NCBI GenBank assembly: GCA_043770095.1
Contig: JAYVIR010000081.1
Span: forward strand, 129,624 to 193,623
Direction: 5' to 3'
Length of the DNA: 64,000 bases
Source: JBGSUZ01 sp043770095
Lineage (GTDB): Bacteria > Bacillota > Clostridia > Peptostreptococcales > Acidaminobacteraceae
Position 1 is the first letter of the stretch; every line of letters starts with the position of its first letter. The translations under genes were made by a program, and so were the position numbers. Positions 14,622-23,862 of this stretch are shown here, piece by piece. Under the pieces are notes generated by a model that was given only the letters and a program-made list of their open reading frames with translations, was not told the DNA's origin and did no database searches.

Positions 14622-17126
14622 TTATATGAACAAATTCACATCCGCATCTTCAGCCTCGCCTAAATAAGTGGCAACGCCGCCCATGCTCACGCCTTCGATC
14701 AGTTCGCTCTCATGCACGCCCATCAAGTCCATGGACATGTTGCAGGCAATCATGTTCACGCCGTTTTTAAGCGCCATGTCGAGCAGTGTTTCAAGCGAGT
14801 CGACATTCTTGTCTCTCATTAACTTGCGAATCATGAGTGGGCCCATGCCCATCATGTTCATCTGCGATAATTTTAGTTTCTTCGTGCCTCTTGGGAGCAT
14901 CATGCTGAACATTTTAGCCATGAGGTCTTTTGGCGCGTTGACTTTTTCATGTTTTTTGATAATGTTCAGACCCCAGAAGGTGTAGAACATCGTCACTTTT
15001 CGACCCATGGAAACCGCGCCGTTGGCAATGATCAAGCTGGCAATCGCCTTGTCCAAATCGTCGCTGAAGACGACCATGGTCTTATTGTTTGGAATGCTGT
15101 GAATGGTCTGCTGAAGCTTCTGCTCGACCGTCCCCTTCATGATATTCGCATAGAAGTTCTTGTCCGCTTTGCCCGAAGCGAGAAGCGTATGCCCCGTCTT
15201 CTTGCACCACATTTTAATGTCCGTCGCAAAACCTGGGTCAGTGGCTGTAATTTCAAGCACATCGCCGTTTTCCATCACTTCTAGCGCTTTATGCACTTGC
15301 ATAATAGGGCCTGGGCACTGAAGGCCACATGCATTTACTTTAACAACATTTCCCGTCGCTTTCAAGCTTCTATCCACAACATCCCCCGAATCTTCAAAGT
15401 TTTCCGCTGGTATTTGACAACAACTGCCTTTATCGTTTGAACCGTCTTCTTCATTTTCAGAGCCGCAGAACACGTGAGAGTAAGTCGTATAGCCACCGCT
15501 GAGGTTTCTGACATTTCCATAGCCGTGTTGTTTGAGCATTCTGGCGCCGATATAGCCTCTTAGTCCAATCGCACAGTACAAAATGATTTCCTTGGTTGGA
15601 TCAAGTTCGCCCATTCGCACTCTCAGGTCATTGAGAGGAATGTTCACAGACCCTTCAATGAAGCCCATTTCTCGTTCAATGGCATCTCTGACATCGACTA
15701 AAATGGTCTTTGTTTTGTCAATTGTCGGCACTTCAAAGTAGTGCGCAACGCCCGTTTTGCCCTTCATAATGTTCTCCGCAGTAAAGGCCACCATGTTGAC
15801 GGGGTCTTTAGCCGATGAATACGGTGGGGCATACGCAAGTTCAAGATCCATCAAGTTTTTCACTGTCGCTCCGAATCTGAGAGCAGTGGCAATGACGTCT
15901 ATGCGCTTGTCAACGCCGTCGTAGCCGACAATTTGCGACCCCAACACTTTGCCTGTCACCGGTTCAAAGATCAGTTTAATCGCCATTGGAATGGCACCTG
16001 GGTAGTATCCTGCATGAGACTTCGCATGGATAATGGACACTTGATAGTCGGTTCCCATGGCTTTGCCAAGGCGCTTAAGCGTTTTTTCGCTCAGGCCTGT
16101 GCTTGCAACGGTCAAATCAAATACCTTGGCAATTGATGTCCCTTGCGTGCCGTCATACGTTTCCTGATCGCCACAGATGTTGTTGGCGCAGATTCGGCCT
16201 TGCTTGTTGGCTGGTGCAGCAAGGGGAATCATCGTTTTAAAGCCGCCCATAAAGTCCACGACTTCAATGGCGTCGCCAATCGCATAGATGTTCGGGTCAG
16301 ACGTTTTGAGGTACTCGTCCACCACAATGCCGCCGCGCTCGTTGACGTTTAAGCCACCTGCTTTTGCAAGTTCTGACTGTGGGCGTATCCCGATGGACAA
16401 AATCACCATGTCCACTTCAATTTTCTTGCCGCTTTGAAGCTCAATCGTGGTCACTCCGTGTCCATAATCAAACGACTTCACGCCGTCTTTAAGGTAAAGT
16501 TGAACGCCTTTTTGGCGCATGTGGTTGTGCACTTGTGTCGCCATTTCGTAGTCGATTGGCGCCATGACTTGATCCGCCATTTCGACAAGCGTCACGTCAA
16601 TGCCTCTCTCATAAAGGTTTTCAGCCATCTCTAGACCGATGAAACCGCCCCCTATGACCGCTGCGCGTCTTGGCTTCAAATTATCGACATACCCTTTGAT
16701 CGCATCCGTGTCTGGAATGTTCCAAAGGCTGAAAATATTTGGACTGTCTATGCCAGGAATCGGTGGTTTGAGGGGCACTGAGCCTGGAGAAAGCACTAGC
16801 ACATCGTACGTTTCGTCGTATTTCTGACCGGTTGCATGGTCGATGACCTGAATGGTTTTGGCTTCCTTATTAATAGAAAGGACTTCACTTTTCACACGCA
16901 CGTCGATGTTAAAACGGGCTTTCATCGCCTCAGGGGTCTGAACGAGAAGGTCTGCGCGGTTTTGAATGGTTTCTCCGATATAGTATGGGAGACCGCAGTT
17001 GGCAAAGGAAATGTACTCGCCTTTTTCAAACATGACAATTTGCACGGTCTCGTCGTTTCTTCTGAGTCTGGCCGCTGTACTAGCGCCGCCGGCAACACCG
17101 CCGACTATGACTACCTTTTTAGACAT
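14622..17126 (-). CDS. CoA-disulfide reductase / rhodanese / TusA / DsrE-like multidomain protein
   Basis: An 834-residue cytosolic sulfur-transfer enzyme. In order: FAD/NAD(P) pyridine nucleotide-disulfide reductase (about 1-450) with the GGVAGGAS Rossmann motif and redox Cys44 in FANCGLP; rhodanese domain (about 465-555) with active Cys in LYCAIGLRG; a Cys-rich linker; TusA-like domain (about 600-670) with NACGLQCPGP; and a C-terminal DsrE/DsrF-like domain (about 680-834) with a conserved-looking IACNMSMDLMG Cys. The chain suggests handing sulfane sulfur from CoA-persulfide or polysulfide through rhodanese and TusA to the DsrE-like part. It follows the shorter paralog by 11 bp, with a GGAGG ribosome binding site. 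Confidence 0.9.
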   Translation of the reverse strand: MSKKVVIVGGVAGGASTAARLRRNDETVQIVMFEKGEYISFANCGLPYYIGETIQNRADLLVQTPEAMKARFNIDVRVKSEVLSINKEAKTIQVIDHATGQKYDETYDVLVLSPGSVPLKPPIPGIDSPNIFSLWNIPDTDAIKGYVDNLKPRRAAVIGGGFIGLEMAENLYERGIDVTLVEMADQVMAPIDYEMATQVHNHMRQKGVQLYLKDGVKSFDYGHGVTTIELQSGKKIEVDMVILSIGIRPQSELAKAGGLNVNERGGIVVDEYLKTSDPNIYAIGDAIEVVDFMGGFKTMIPLAAPANKQGRICANNICGDQETYDGTQGTSIAKVFDLTVASTGLSEKTLKRLGKAMGTDYQVSIIHAKSHAGYYPGAIPMAIKLIFEPVTGKVLGSQIVGYDGVDKRIDVIATALRFGATVKNLMDLELAYAPPYSSAKDPVNMVAFTAENIMKGKTGVAHYFEVPTIDKTKTILVDVRDAIEREMGFIEGSVNIPLNDLRVRMGELDPTKEIILYCAIGLRGYIGARMLKQHGYGNVRNLSGGYTTYSHVFCGSENEEDGSNDKGSCCQIPAENFEDSGDVVDRSLKATGNVVKVNACGLQCPGPIMQVHKALEVMENGDVLEITATDPGFATDIKMWCKKTGHTLLASGKADKNFYANIMKGTVEQKLQQTIHSIPNNKTMVVFSDDLDKAIASLIIANGAVSMGRKVTMFYTFWGLNIIKKHEKVNAPKDLMAKMFSMMLPRGTKKLKLSQMNMMGMGPLMIRKLMRDKNVDSLETLLDMALKNGVNMIACNMSMDLMGVHESELIEGVSMGGVATYLGEAEDADVNLFI

Positions 17127-17137
17127 TTTGAGTCCTC

Positions 17138-18889
17138 CTATTTGGCTTCGCCAGATTCGTTAAAGTCCGCTGTTTCTTTTGGCACCCCGATGCAGTTGAC
17201 GCAGTTGAGGTCTTTTGAATTTTCAGGTCCGCAGTAAACACTTGAGTAAGTCGTGTAGCCGCCACTGAGGTTTCTGACGTTTTCAAAGCCGTTTTCCTTG
17301 AGAATTCTTGCGCCGATATAGCCTCTGAGGCCAATCGCACAGTATAATAAAATGTCTTTTGACTTGTCGAGTTCGCCGAGGCGCTCTCTGAGGTCGTTAA
17401 CAGGAATGTGCACGGAACCTTCAATAAAGCCACGTTCTCTCTCTTTCAAATCTCTGACATCGACTAAAACGGTCTTCTCTTTGTCAAACCCAACCGCTTC
17501 GTAGTACTGCGCCACGCCCGTTTTTCCGAGCAAAATGTTCTCTGCGGTAAAGGCAACCATGTTCACAGGGTCTTTAGCCGATGAAAACGGTGGTGCATAC
17601 GCCAGTTCGAGTTCGGTTAAGTCCTGTACCGTGCCTCCGTAACGTAGAGCCGTTGCAATGACGTCAATACGCTTGTCAACGCCGCCGTAGCCCACAATTT
17701 GAGCGCCAAGGACTTTGCCGTCGAGTTCAAAGATCAATTTAACCGCCATCATGGTTGAACCTGGGTAATAGCCCGCGTGAGACTTCGAGTGAATGATAGA
17801 CACCTGATAATCCTTGCCAATTTCTTTGCCAAGACGCTTCAAGGTTTTTTCGTTCATGCCCGTGCTTGCCACCGCAAGGTCAAAGACTTTCGCAATAGCC
17901 GTGCCCTGAGTGCCGTGGTATTTCTCTTTTCGCCTACAGATGTTGTTCGCCACAATACGGCCTTGTTTGTTCGCAGGGCCCGCAAGCGGTACCATCGCCT
18001 TCTGATGGGTCATGAAGTCTGTAACTTCAATCGCATCGCCTAACGCATAAATGCTCGGATCAGACGTGATCAGATAATCGTTTACCACAATGCCGCCGCG
18101 CTCATTCATGGCAAGTCCCGCCGCTTTCGCAAGTTCACCCTGAGGACGAATGCCGATCGAGAGCATGACCATGTCCGCTTCAACCGTCTTGCCGCTTTGA
18201 AGGGTGATGCTCGTCACGCCTTCGTTATAGGCAAATGACTTCACGCCATCTTCTAAATAGAGTTGCACGTTTTTGTTTCTCATGTGATTTTGGACAATCG
18301 TCGCCATTTCGTAGTCGATTGGTGCCATGACTTGATTGGCCATTTCGACAACCGTCACTTCAATGCCAAGATCATGCAAATTCTCCGCCATTTCGAGCCC
18401 GATGAAACCGCCGCCAATAATGGCTGCACGCTTAGGCTTAAGGGTATCTACATATCCTTTCACCGCATCGGTGTCTGGAATGTTCCAAAGGCTGAAAATA
18501 TTAGGACTGTCAATGCCCGGAATCGGCGGTTTGAGCGGAAGTGAACCCGGAGACAAGACCAGTACGTCATAGCTTTCTTCGTAAGTTTCCCCGGAAATGT
18601 GATTTTTGACGCTCACTGTTTTTTCGTCTTTATTAATAGAAAGCACTTCATTTTGAACACGCACGTCGATGTTAAAACGGTCTTTCATCGCTTTAGGCGT
18701 TTGAACGAGTAGCGCTGAACGCTCTTCTATGCTGCCACCGATATAGTAAGGAAGGCCGCAGTTCGCAAACGAGATGTACTCGCCTTTTTCAAACATGATG
18801 ATCTGCACTGATTCGTCATTTCTTCTAAGTCTAGCCGCTGTGCTTGCACCGCCTGCTACACCGCCGATAATTAATACTTTTTGACCCAT
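17138..18889 (-). CDS. CoA-disulfide reductase with C-terminal rhodanese domain
   Basis: A 583-residue FAD-dependent CoA-disulfide/CoA-persulfide reductase. The N-terminal reductase (about 1-450) has GGVAGGAS and the FANCGLPYYIGG active-site cysteine; the rhodanese domain (about 465-555) has LYCAIGLRG. It ends with CVNCIGVPKE, a possible remnant of the linker seen in its larger neighbour, to which it is highly similar. That points to tandem duplication. It is the first gene of the operon, behind a CsoR-type operator, and has a strong GGAGGAA ribosome binding site. A role in persulfide or polysulfide reduction and detoxification is likely. Confidence 0.9.
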   Translation of the reverse strand: MGQKVLIIGGVAGGASTAARLRRNDESVQIIMFEKGEYISFANCGLPYYIGGSIEERSALLVQTPKAMKDRFNIDVRVQNEVLSINKDEKTVSVKNHISGETYEESYDVLVLSPGSLPLKPPIPGIDSPNIFSLWNIPDTDAVKGYVDTLKPKRAAIIGGGFIGLEMAENLHDLGIEVTVVEMANQVMAPIDYEMATIVQNHMRNKNVQLYLEDGVKSFAYNEGVTSITLQSGKTVEADMVMLSIGIRPQGELAKAAGLAMNERGGIVVNDYLITSDPSIYALGDAIEVTDFMTHQKAMVPLAGPANKQGRIVANNICRRKEKYHGTQGTAIAKVFDLAVASTGMNEKTLKRLGKEIGKDYQVSIIHSKSHAGYYPGSTMMAVKLIFELDGKVLGAQIVGYGGVDKRIDVIATALRYGGTVQDLTELELAYAPPFSSAKDPVNMVAFTAENILLGKTGVAQYYEAVGFDKEKTVLVDVRDLKERERGFIEGSVHIPVNDLRERLGELDKSKDILLYCAIGLRGYIGARILKENGFENVRNLSGGYTTYSSVYCGPENSKDLNCVNCIGVPKETADFNESGEAK

Positions 18890-18913
18890 GATTTATTCCT
18901 CCGTTTCATTTTA

Positions 18914-18933
18914 ACCCCCTACCCCTAGGGGGT
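18914..18933. promoter_or_regulatory. Predicted CsoR/CstR-family operator
   Basis: ACCCCCTA (18914-18921), CCCC, TAGGGGGT (18926-18933): perfect 8-bp arms, 25 bp upstream of the reductase start. Its inner core CCCCTAGGGG matches the G/C-run dyads bound by CsoR-family repressors. A related site is at 37504-37522. Confidence 0.7.
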
Positions 18934-19058
18934 GGTATCTATCTCTAATATAACTTTTACCCTTTTGTTTGTCAAGATATTCTCACAATTAATGATTAAG
19001 TTTGTTTTGATTTTAAAAATGGACAAAAAAAAGCACCTCAATATGAGATGCTGATTTA

Positions 19059-20111
19059 TTATTTGCCACTCGTCGTAATGTATATAGTCTCTCCACTCAC
19101 TCTAACAATCTCTTCATTGCTGTATATCAGTTTAAAGAGATCCGTTGGCACGTATAAAGAACCGTTAATTATTTCAGGTGCTGCACCATATAAAAAGGTG
19201 TTGGTTAATCCAATGGCTTTACTGCTCGCCTTATAATAGGCATCTTTACCGACTGTGATGGTCGTCTTGACCGCTCCATCGTCTATTCTTGCGGATTTGG
19301 TCTTGCCTTCCCATTTTAAGTTAAAGCCCAATGCACTTGAAACTACCTTCAAAGGAATCAAGTACTTGCCATTTTTTTCAACAATCATCATATTGCCAAG
19401 GTTTAAAGCTGCATTGTTCACGACAATTTTTGTTGGCGCTTTCGCCACAACTGGCTCTGTGCCAATCAAAACGGTCTTAGTCGCTGTGGTTTGACCCGGA
19501 TAACTCTCTAAAACAATATCATACCAAACAAATACTTTGCTCCCTGGCTGAATATCTTTTATAGTCACCATTTGCTTGGTTTTAAAAGGAGAAATAGGAC
19601 TCTCTTTGAGTAATGTCACAAACATATCTTCGTCCGTATTGAGGAACCTGATAGACTTTTCACTTGACTCAGTAATTTCTTTAACCGTCATGAGTTTAGG
19701 AATCGTTTTGTTGTTTTCAACACCTGTGACAATCGCTACTGCACTCGATTGTGGCGGTAAACTTCTTGTCATTGCTGCGCTATAATAGACATAGACACTG
19801 TCGCCAACTTTAAGGTCTTTTGAGCTACTTGGCAGTCCTGTAGTCGCATTTATAAAAAGCGTTTGATCGCCAAGGTTAAGTACAATTTTCTGCTGCTCTA
19901 CTTTAATGGTTACTTGATTGTCACCACTCAGCGCTTCAATGATTGCTAACCCTTGTAGCGTTGAGCGCAATTCTTTCGGTGCCGTTGCCACTGGGGGTGT
20001 TGCACTATTCGTATTGGACACTACAGGTGCTGCCGACGCAAATGCTGAGCTACCAGTCCCCGCCATTGTTATTGCCATCATCATCGCTATATTTGATTTC
20101 CAGTTCTTCAT
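19059..20111 (-). CDS. Secreted protein with copper-amine-oxidase-N-like stalk domain
   Basis: A 350-residue exported protein. A signal peptide (about 1-26) ends in AFASA. Residues about 45-215 form a beta-rich region resembling repeated OB-like or DUF-type domains. The C-terminal part (about 220-345) is the stalk domain called copper amine oxidase N-terminal-like: VNNAALNL, YLIPLKVVSSALGF, WEGKTKSARI, SLYVPTDLFKLI. In clostridia this domain is common on cell-surface proteins and does not imply amine oxidase activity. Start ATG after AGGAGG. Apparently monocistronic, between the sulfur operon and decayed GNAT genes. Confidence 0.8.
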   Translation of the reverse strand: MKNWKSNIAMMMAITMAGTGSSAFASAAPVVSNTNSATPPVATAPKELRSTLQGLAIIEALSGDNQVTIKVEQQKIVLNLGDQTLFINATTGLPSSSKDLKVGDSVYVYYSAAMTRSLPPQSSAVAIVTGVENNKTIPKLMTVKEITESSEKSIRFLNTDEDMFVTLLKESPISPFKTKQMVTIKDIQPGSKVFVWYDIVLESYPGQTTATKTVLIGTEPVVAKAPTKIVVNNAALNLGNMMIVEKNGKYLIPLKVVSSALGFNLKWEGKTKSARIDDGAVKTTITVGKDAYYKASSKAIGLTNTFLYGAAPEIINGSLYVPTDLFKLIYSNEEIVRVSGETIYITTSGK

Positions 20112-20143
20112 ATAAGTTCCTCCTATTATTCACATTGTGTGCT

Positions 20144-20540
20144 TTACATAGAATAAGACGGCAGGAGTTGAAGAAAAGTTCCATTGGTTTTGAAATAATT
20201 TTGACCTATTAAATAAAGACTATCTACTAACGCCAATGCATTTAATGTCTTAATATCCGTCTCTTTAAGCAAATATTGAATCAACCCTTGAACAGCCTGT
20301 GTTGTATAGCCTTTATTTCTATGGTGCTTAGAGATTGCATAACCGATTTCTCTATTAGAATCCGCTAATTCATCATTTGGAGCCGTAAAGCACCACCCAA
20401 TGAATTCATCGGTTTCTTTTAAGTGGATGCCAAAAATAATTGCTTCCTCTTCTATCTTAGGTACCGCTCTTAAGAATTCTTTATTGCCCTTTATGTATCT
20501 GTTGTTCTATCTCGATGGTGGCGCTTTTTGTAGGATTCAT
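20144..20540 (-). pseudogene. Decayed GNAT acetyltransferase gene 1
   Basis: The start is intact (ATG 20540 after AAAGGAG), but the frame hits TAA after 19 codons. The next frame then encodes a clear GNAT body: KIEEEAIIFGIHLKETDEF, FIGWCF, NREIGYAISKHHRNKGYTTQAV (acyl-CoA loop). A frameshift or small deletion near codon 12 separates them, and the C-terminal strand is replaced by unrelated residues. Probably a recent loss of function. Confidence 0.75.
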
Positions 20541-20630
20541 TACGCGGTTCTCCTTTGTACATTTAATAAATAGGTAGATATTCATGGGCCATCACCCCCT
20601 TGACATACTTTAAGTATGCACCTCCAGTAA

Positions 20631-21068
20631 GCGAGAGATTCAAAATATTTTAAAACACAGAGACTTACGGTAAAAAGTACATGGATTGAAGATGCTCCCT
20701 TTAGCATTGAAATCTGGCTTGACGATGAGATGGGTAAATATTTGTCAGATCCGCCTCGAGAAAAGGCTGGAGATAGTTATTTGAAATGGATACAAGAGGT
20801 CGAAGACAACGATCATTGGGATATTGCTTATGCTATACATAAAGACTTTTGGCAACAAGGCTATGGGGCTGAAATGATTCAAGGGCTTGTAGAGTGGTGT
20901 CATGAAAATGGCGGTAGAAAGATTACCGCTGCTGTAGCCAAAGAAAATGAAGGGTCTAATGCTGTTTTGAGAAAGCTTGGCTTTTTCGTTGAAAAAGAAG
21001 GCTCTTTTAAAAAGAGCTGTACAGACATTGTTTATGAAGAGAATATTTATCGGTTAGACTTAAAGTAA
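20631..21068 (+). pseudogene. Decayed GNAT acetyltransferase gene 2
   Basis: The frame opens after a TAA with no start codon or ribosome binding site before the first GNAT strand (LKTQRL-like). It continues through WIEDAPFSIEIWLDDEM and YLSDPPREKAG, then jumps to DHWDIAYAIHKDFWQQGYGAEM, skipping the central beta strands that normally precede motif A. The rest, with NEGSNAVLRKLGF, is intact to the stop. An internal deletion plus loss of the start is the simplest reading. A 112-residue version from ATG 20730 is possible but would lack a complete fold. Confidence 0.65.
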
Positions 21069-21111
21069 GAACGGAGTGGTTGCTTATGTTGGCTTCTAGA
21101 TTCTCCACGCA

Positions 21112-21132
21112 AAAAAAGCCCCTAAGGGCTTA
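21112..21132 (-). terminator. Intrinsic terminator after pstA
   Basis: On the minus strand, AAGCCC-TTA-GGGGCTT is followed by seven T. It lies directly after the pstA stop and ends the pst transcript without a pstB gene. Confidence 0.85.
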
Positions 21133-21135
21133 AAC

Positions 21136-22017
21136 TTACCGCTGCCGAAAATGCTTAACCATCAGCGGCACTCTGAGCAAAATATTAAAGCACAGCATGA
21201 CAATGACAAGCACCGCCGCTGTTCGATTGGCAATTTCCTTTGCATCTGCAACAAGCGCCTCAGCCTGCACATACCAAAGGTGAACCGCCAGTGTTTCGCC
21301 CGGTGAAAAGAGATTGAAGTCCCACAGGGCGCCGCTTGTGCTGGTGCCTGCCGTCAAAATAATCACCGCCGATTCGCCAAACGCCCGTCCTGCCGTCAGA
21401 CCGATGCCAGTCGTAATGCCTTGCATCGCCGCGGGGAGAACCACTTGCCAAATGGTCTGAAACTTTGTGGCGCCAAGGGCTAAAGACGCTTCTCTTAATT
21501 CTCTGGGAACAGCACGAACAGACACTTCCGTGACACGGGTAATCGTCGGAAGGTTCAACATCGCCAGCGTAATGCCTGCGCCAATAATGGTGAGTCCGAT
21601 ATGGAAACTGTCCACGAATATGGCCATGCCGAAGAGTCCAAAGACAATGGAAGGCACCGAAGCAAGCGCTTCAACGCTCATTTTGATCAGGCGTGTCACG
21701 CCATTATCAGGCGCATATTCTGCCAGACAAATGCCTGCGCCGACTCCGACTGGAATGGCAATGGCTAGCGAAATGAACAACACATAAAACGAGTTGAAGA
21801 GGAACGGCCCAATGCCGCCGCCTTCTTCGAGTTCGCTCGGCAGCCCTGTTAGAAACCCTAAAGTGAGCCCCGGTAGCCCCTTTTGCAAAATGATGAAGAA
21901 CAGCCACGCAATGATCGCGAAAATACCGATTGCCACAGCCCAGTAAGCCGATTTGACCGCTTTATCCACCCGACTGGCTCTCCTCACGGCATTTAAAGCC
22001 ATTTGATTGTCAATCAT
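21136..22017 (-). CDS. pstA: Phosphate ABC transporter permease PstA
   Basis: A 293-residue inner-membrane permease of the high-affinity phosphate importer. About six membrane segments and the binding-protein-dependent transport loop ELREASLALGATKFQTIWQVVLP (about 195-217), which docks the ATPase. Start chosen at ATG 22017: it overlaps the pstC stop as ATGA and follows AAGGAGG. It is the last gene before a terminator; pstB and phoU, which usually follow, are absent from the window. Confidence 0.93.
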   Translation of the reverse strand: MIDNQMALNAVRRASRVDKAVKSAYWAVAIGIFAIIAWLFFIILQKGLPGLTLGFLTGLPSELEEGGGIGPFLFNSFYVLFISLAIAIPVGVGAGICLAEYAPDNGVTRLIKMSVEALASVPSIVFGLFGMAIFVDSFHIGLTIIGAGITLAMLNLPTITRVTEVSVRAVPRELREASLALGATKFQTIWQVVLPAAMQGITTGIGLTAGRAFGESAVIILTAGTSTSGALWDFNLFSPGETLAVHLWYVQAEALVADAKEIANRTAAVLVIVMLCFNILLRVPLMVKHFRQR

Positions 22018-22940
22018 GTGCGTGCACCTCCTTCTTCTTGTCGAATCATATTGATCAGCGCAATGAGTGCGAGCGAAATGAGGAGCAATAAAAACGCCAT
22101 CATATAAAGCGCATAGTTCCAAGTGGAGTCAAAAGGCACGTTCATGATCTGCGAGACGATGTTGCTCGTGAGGACTGCCGTTGGCGTAAACAAGCCATCT
22201 GGGAGTTGAGCCACATTGCCGATAACCATCACGACTGCCATGGTTTCTCCGATGGCTCTAGCCATTCCAAGAACAACCGCTGTGGCAATGCCGTTTCGAG
22301 CCGCAGGGATGAGAATGGTCCAAATGATATGTGTTTTCGTTGCGCCGAGGGCATACGCCGCTTCCATGTATTCTTTGGGGAGTGCCGAAAGGGCATCATC
22401 GCTTATTCTGGCTATGGTTGGCAGTACCATGAAAGCAAGCACCAGTGCCGCTACCAAAAGACCGTCGCCCATGAGTTCGCCTGTCACTTGTCTCACAAGG
22501 GGAATCAGAACCGTTAAGCCGATGTAACCGTAAACCACTGAAGGAATGCCAACGAGCGTATCCAAAATAGGGCGCGTGTATTTCCTGAGCCACGGCGGGC
22601 AGATGACTGCGTTAAAAGCCGCCATCGCCAAACTAATTGGTATGGAAATGAGAAGCGAAAGTCCCGTGAGCATAAAGGTTCCGGCAATCATGCTCGCTGC
22701 GCCAAACAGTTCCTCTTCTGGAACCCAATCAAAAGACAAGAAGAATTCTGAGGGGCTGACCGTGTCAAAGACTTGTAAGCCCGTTTTTCCAACAAAGAGA
22801 ATCAACATCATCAAAGTACTGAAAAGAAGAATAGCGGCAGACCAACAGGCAAGTCTGAATCCGCTATCCATGAGTTTATTTTTCAGCTTCAATGAGGGTG
22901 ACGTTGCTTTTGATGCGATATTCACAGCGTATTCCCCCAT
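22014..22940 (-). CDS. pstC: Phosphate ABC transporter permease PstC
   Basis: A 308-residue membrane permease that pairs with PstA. Six or so membrane helices, the EAA-type loop EAAYALGATKTHIIWTILIP (about 195-214), and the family GMARAIGETMAVVMVIGN segment. It begins 7 bp after the pstS stop; the ribosome binding site is weak, so translation may depend on coupling to pstS. Operon order pstS-pstC-pstA is standard. Confidence 0.93.
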   Translation of the reverse strand: MGEYAVNIASKATSPSLKLKNKLMDSGFRLACWSAAILLFSTLMMLILFVGKTGLQVFDTVSPSEFFLSFDWVPEEELFGAASMIAGTFMLTGLSLLISIPISLAMAAFNAVICPPWLRKYTRPILDTLVGIPSVVYGYIGLTVLIPLVRQVTGELMGDGLLVAALVLAFMVLPTIARISDDALSALPKEYMEAAYALGATKTHIIWTILIPAARNGIATAVVLGMARAIGETMAVVMVIGNVAQLPDGLFTPTAVLTSNIVSQIMNVPFDSTWNYALYMMAFLLLLISLALIALINMIRQEEGGART

Positions 22941-22947
22941 GTGCGGC

Positions 22948-23826
22948 CTACTTCATACTGCCAACTGGGATGAATTTCATCTTTTTAAGCGATCCCATTT
23001 GGAATTTTTGACTTTTTACATAGTCGATGAATTCTTTTGTTGCGCCTGTTGCTTCACCTTTTGTTACGTAGTAACCGTATCCGAAGACTTTATATTTGCC
23101 GCTTACCGTATTTTCCACGCTTGCGTCTACACCTTCAAAAGCGACCGCTTTCATGTCGCCGCTCACATAGACCAAGTCGATGTAACCAATGGCATTGGGT
23201 GTGGTTTGAACCGCTGTTTTCATTTCGCCGCTTGAACCCACTTCTTTGTAGTTCTTGCTGACGCCCGGTTTCATGAAGTCTTCGCCGCCGAGTGCTTTGA
23301 GTTGGTAATTGACTCTTGTGCCTGATCCAAATTTACGATTGACCACCACGATTTCTCCCGCAGTACCGCCAACTTCTTTCCAGTTGGTAATCGTTCCTGC
23401 AAAGATGCCTTGAAGTTGCTTCATGGTCAAATTTTTAACGTCTACATTCTTATTGACCACTGTTGCAAAAGGAATCACGGCTACTTTGTAGGCGGTTAAT
23501 TCTTTAAACGCTTTAAAACCAGGCACGTCCTTAGTTGCATCCCAATCGACAGCGCCGATTTGAGCAGAACCCTTCATAACCGACTGTGGCCCAGCAATTG
23601 AGCTAGAACCAGAGGCAGAAATGGAGACGCCCGGGTTTGTCTTTCTGAATTCTTTAGACGCTTGCTGACTTAAAGGCAGAAGCGCTGAAGAACCTGCAAT
23701 GACAATTTTGCCTTTTGTAGATGATGCCGCATATGAGCTGAGGCTAAGTCCCATCACCATTGTTGCCATTAACGTTAATGCCATTACTTTTTTTGCATAT
23801 TTTCCTTTTTGATTGAAAAGATTCAT
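22948..23826 (-). CDS. pstS: Phosphate-binding protein PstS
   Basis: A 292-residue exported phosphate-binding protein. The signal peptide ends in SLSSYAASS; no lipobox Cys is visible, so it may be secreted or held by its hydrophobic segment. The phosphate-contact motifs are IAGSSALLPL near the N-terminus, SGSSSIAGP, and RKFGSGTRVNYQ. Start at ATG 23826 after AAAGGAG; an upstream frame adds 9 residues without a site. It lies 36 bp after a secreted beta-propeller gene on the same strand, probably in one operon. Confidence 0.92.
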   Translation of the reverse strand: MNLFNQKGKYAKKVMALTLMATMVMGLSLSSYAASSTKGKIVIAGSSALLPLSQQASKEFRKTNPGVSISASGSSSIAGPQSVMKGSAQIGAVDWDATKDVPGFKAFKELTAYKVAVIPFATVVNKNVDVKNLTMKQLQGIFAGTITNWKEVGGTAGEIVVVNRKFGSGTRVNYQLKALGGEDFMKPGVSKNYKEVGSSGEMKTAVQTTPNAIGYIDLVYVSGDMKAVAFEGVDASVENTVSGKYKVFGYGYYVTKGEATGATKEFIDYVKSQKFQMGSLKKMKFIPVGSMK

Positions 23827-23862
23827 TTTAAGCGCTCCTTTTATTAAGTTCATTATTTTAAG

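Noticed and set aside
19059..20111. Copper amine oxidase
   Set aside because: Only the N-terminal stalk-type domain is present; no catalytic domain or topaquinone Tyr motif.
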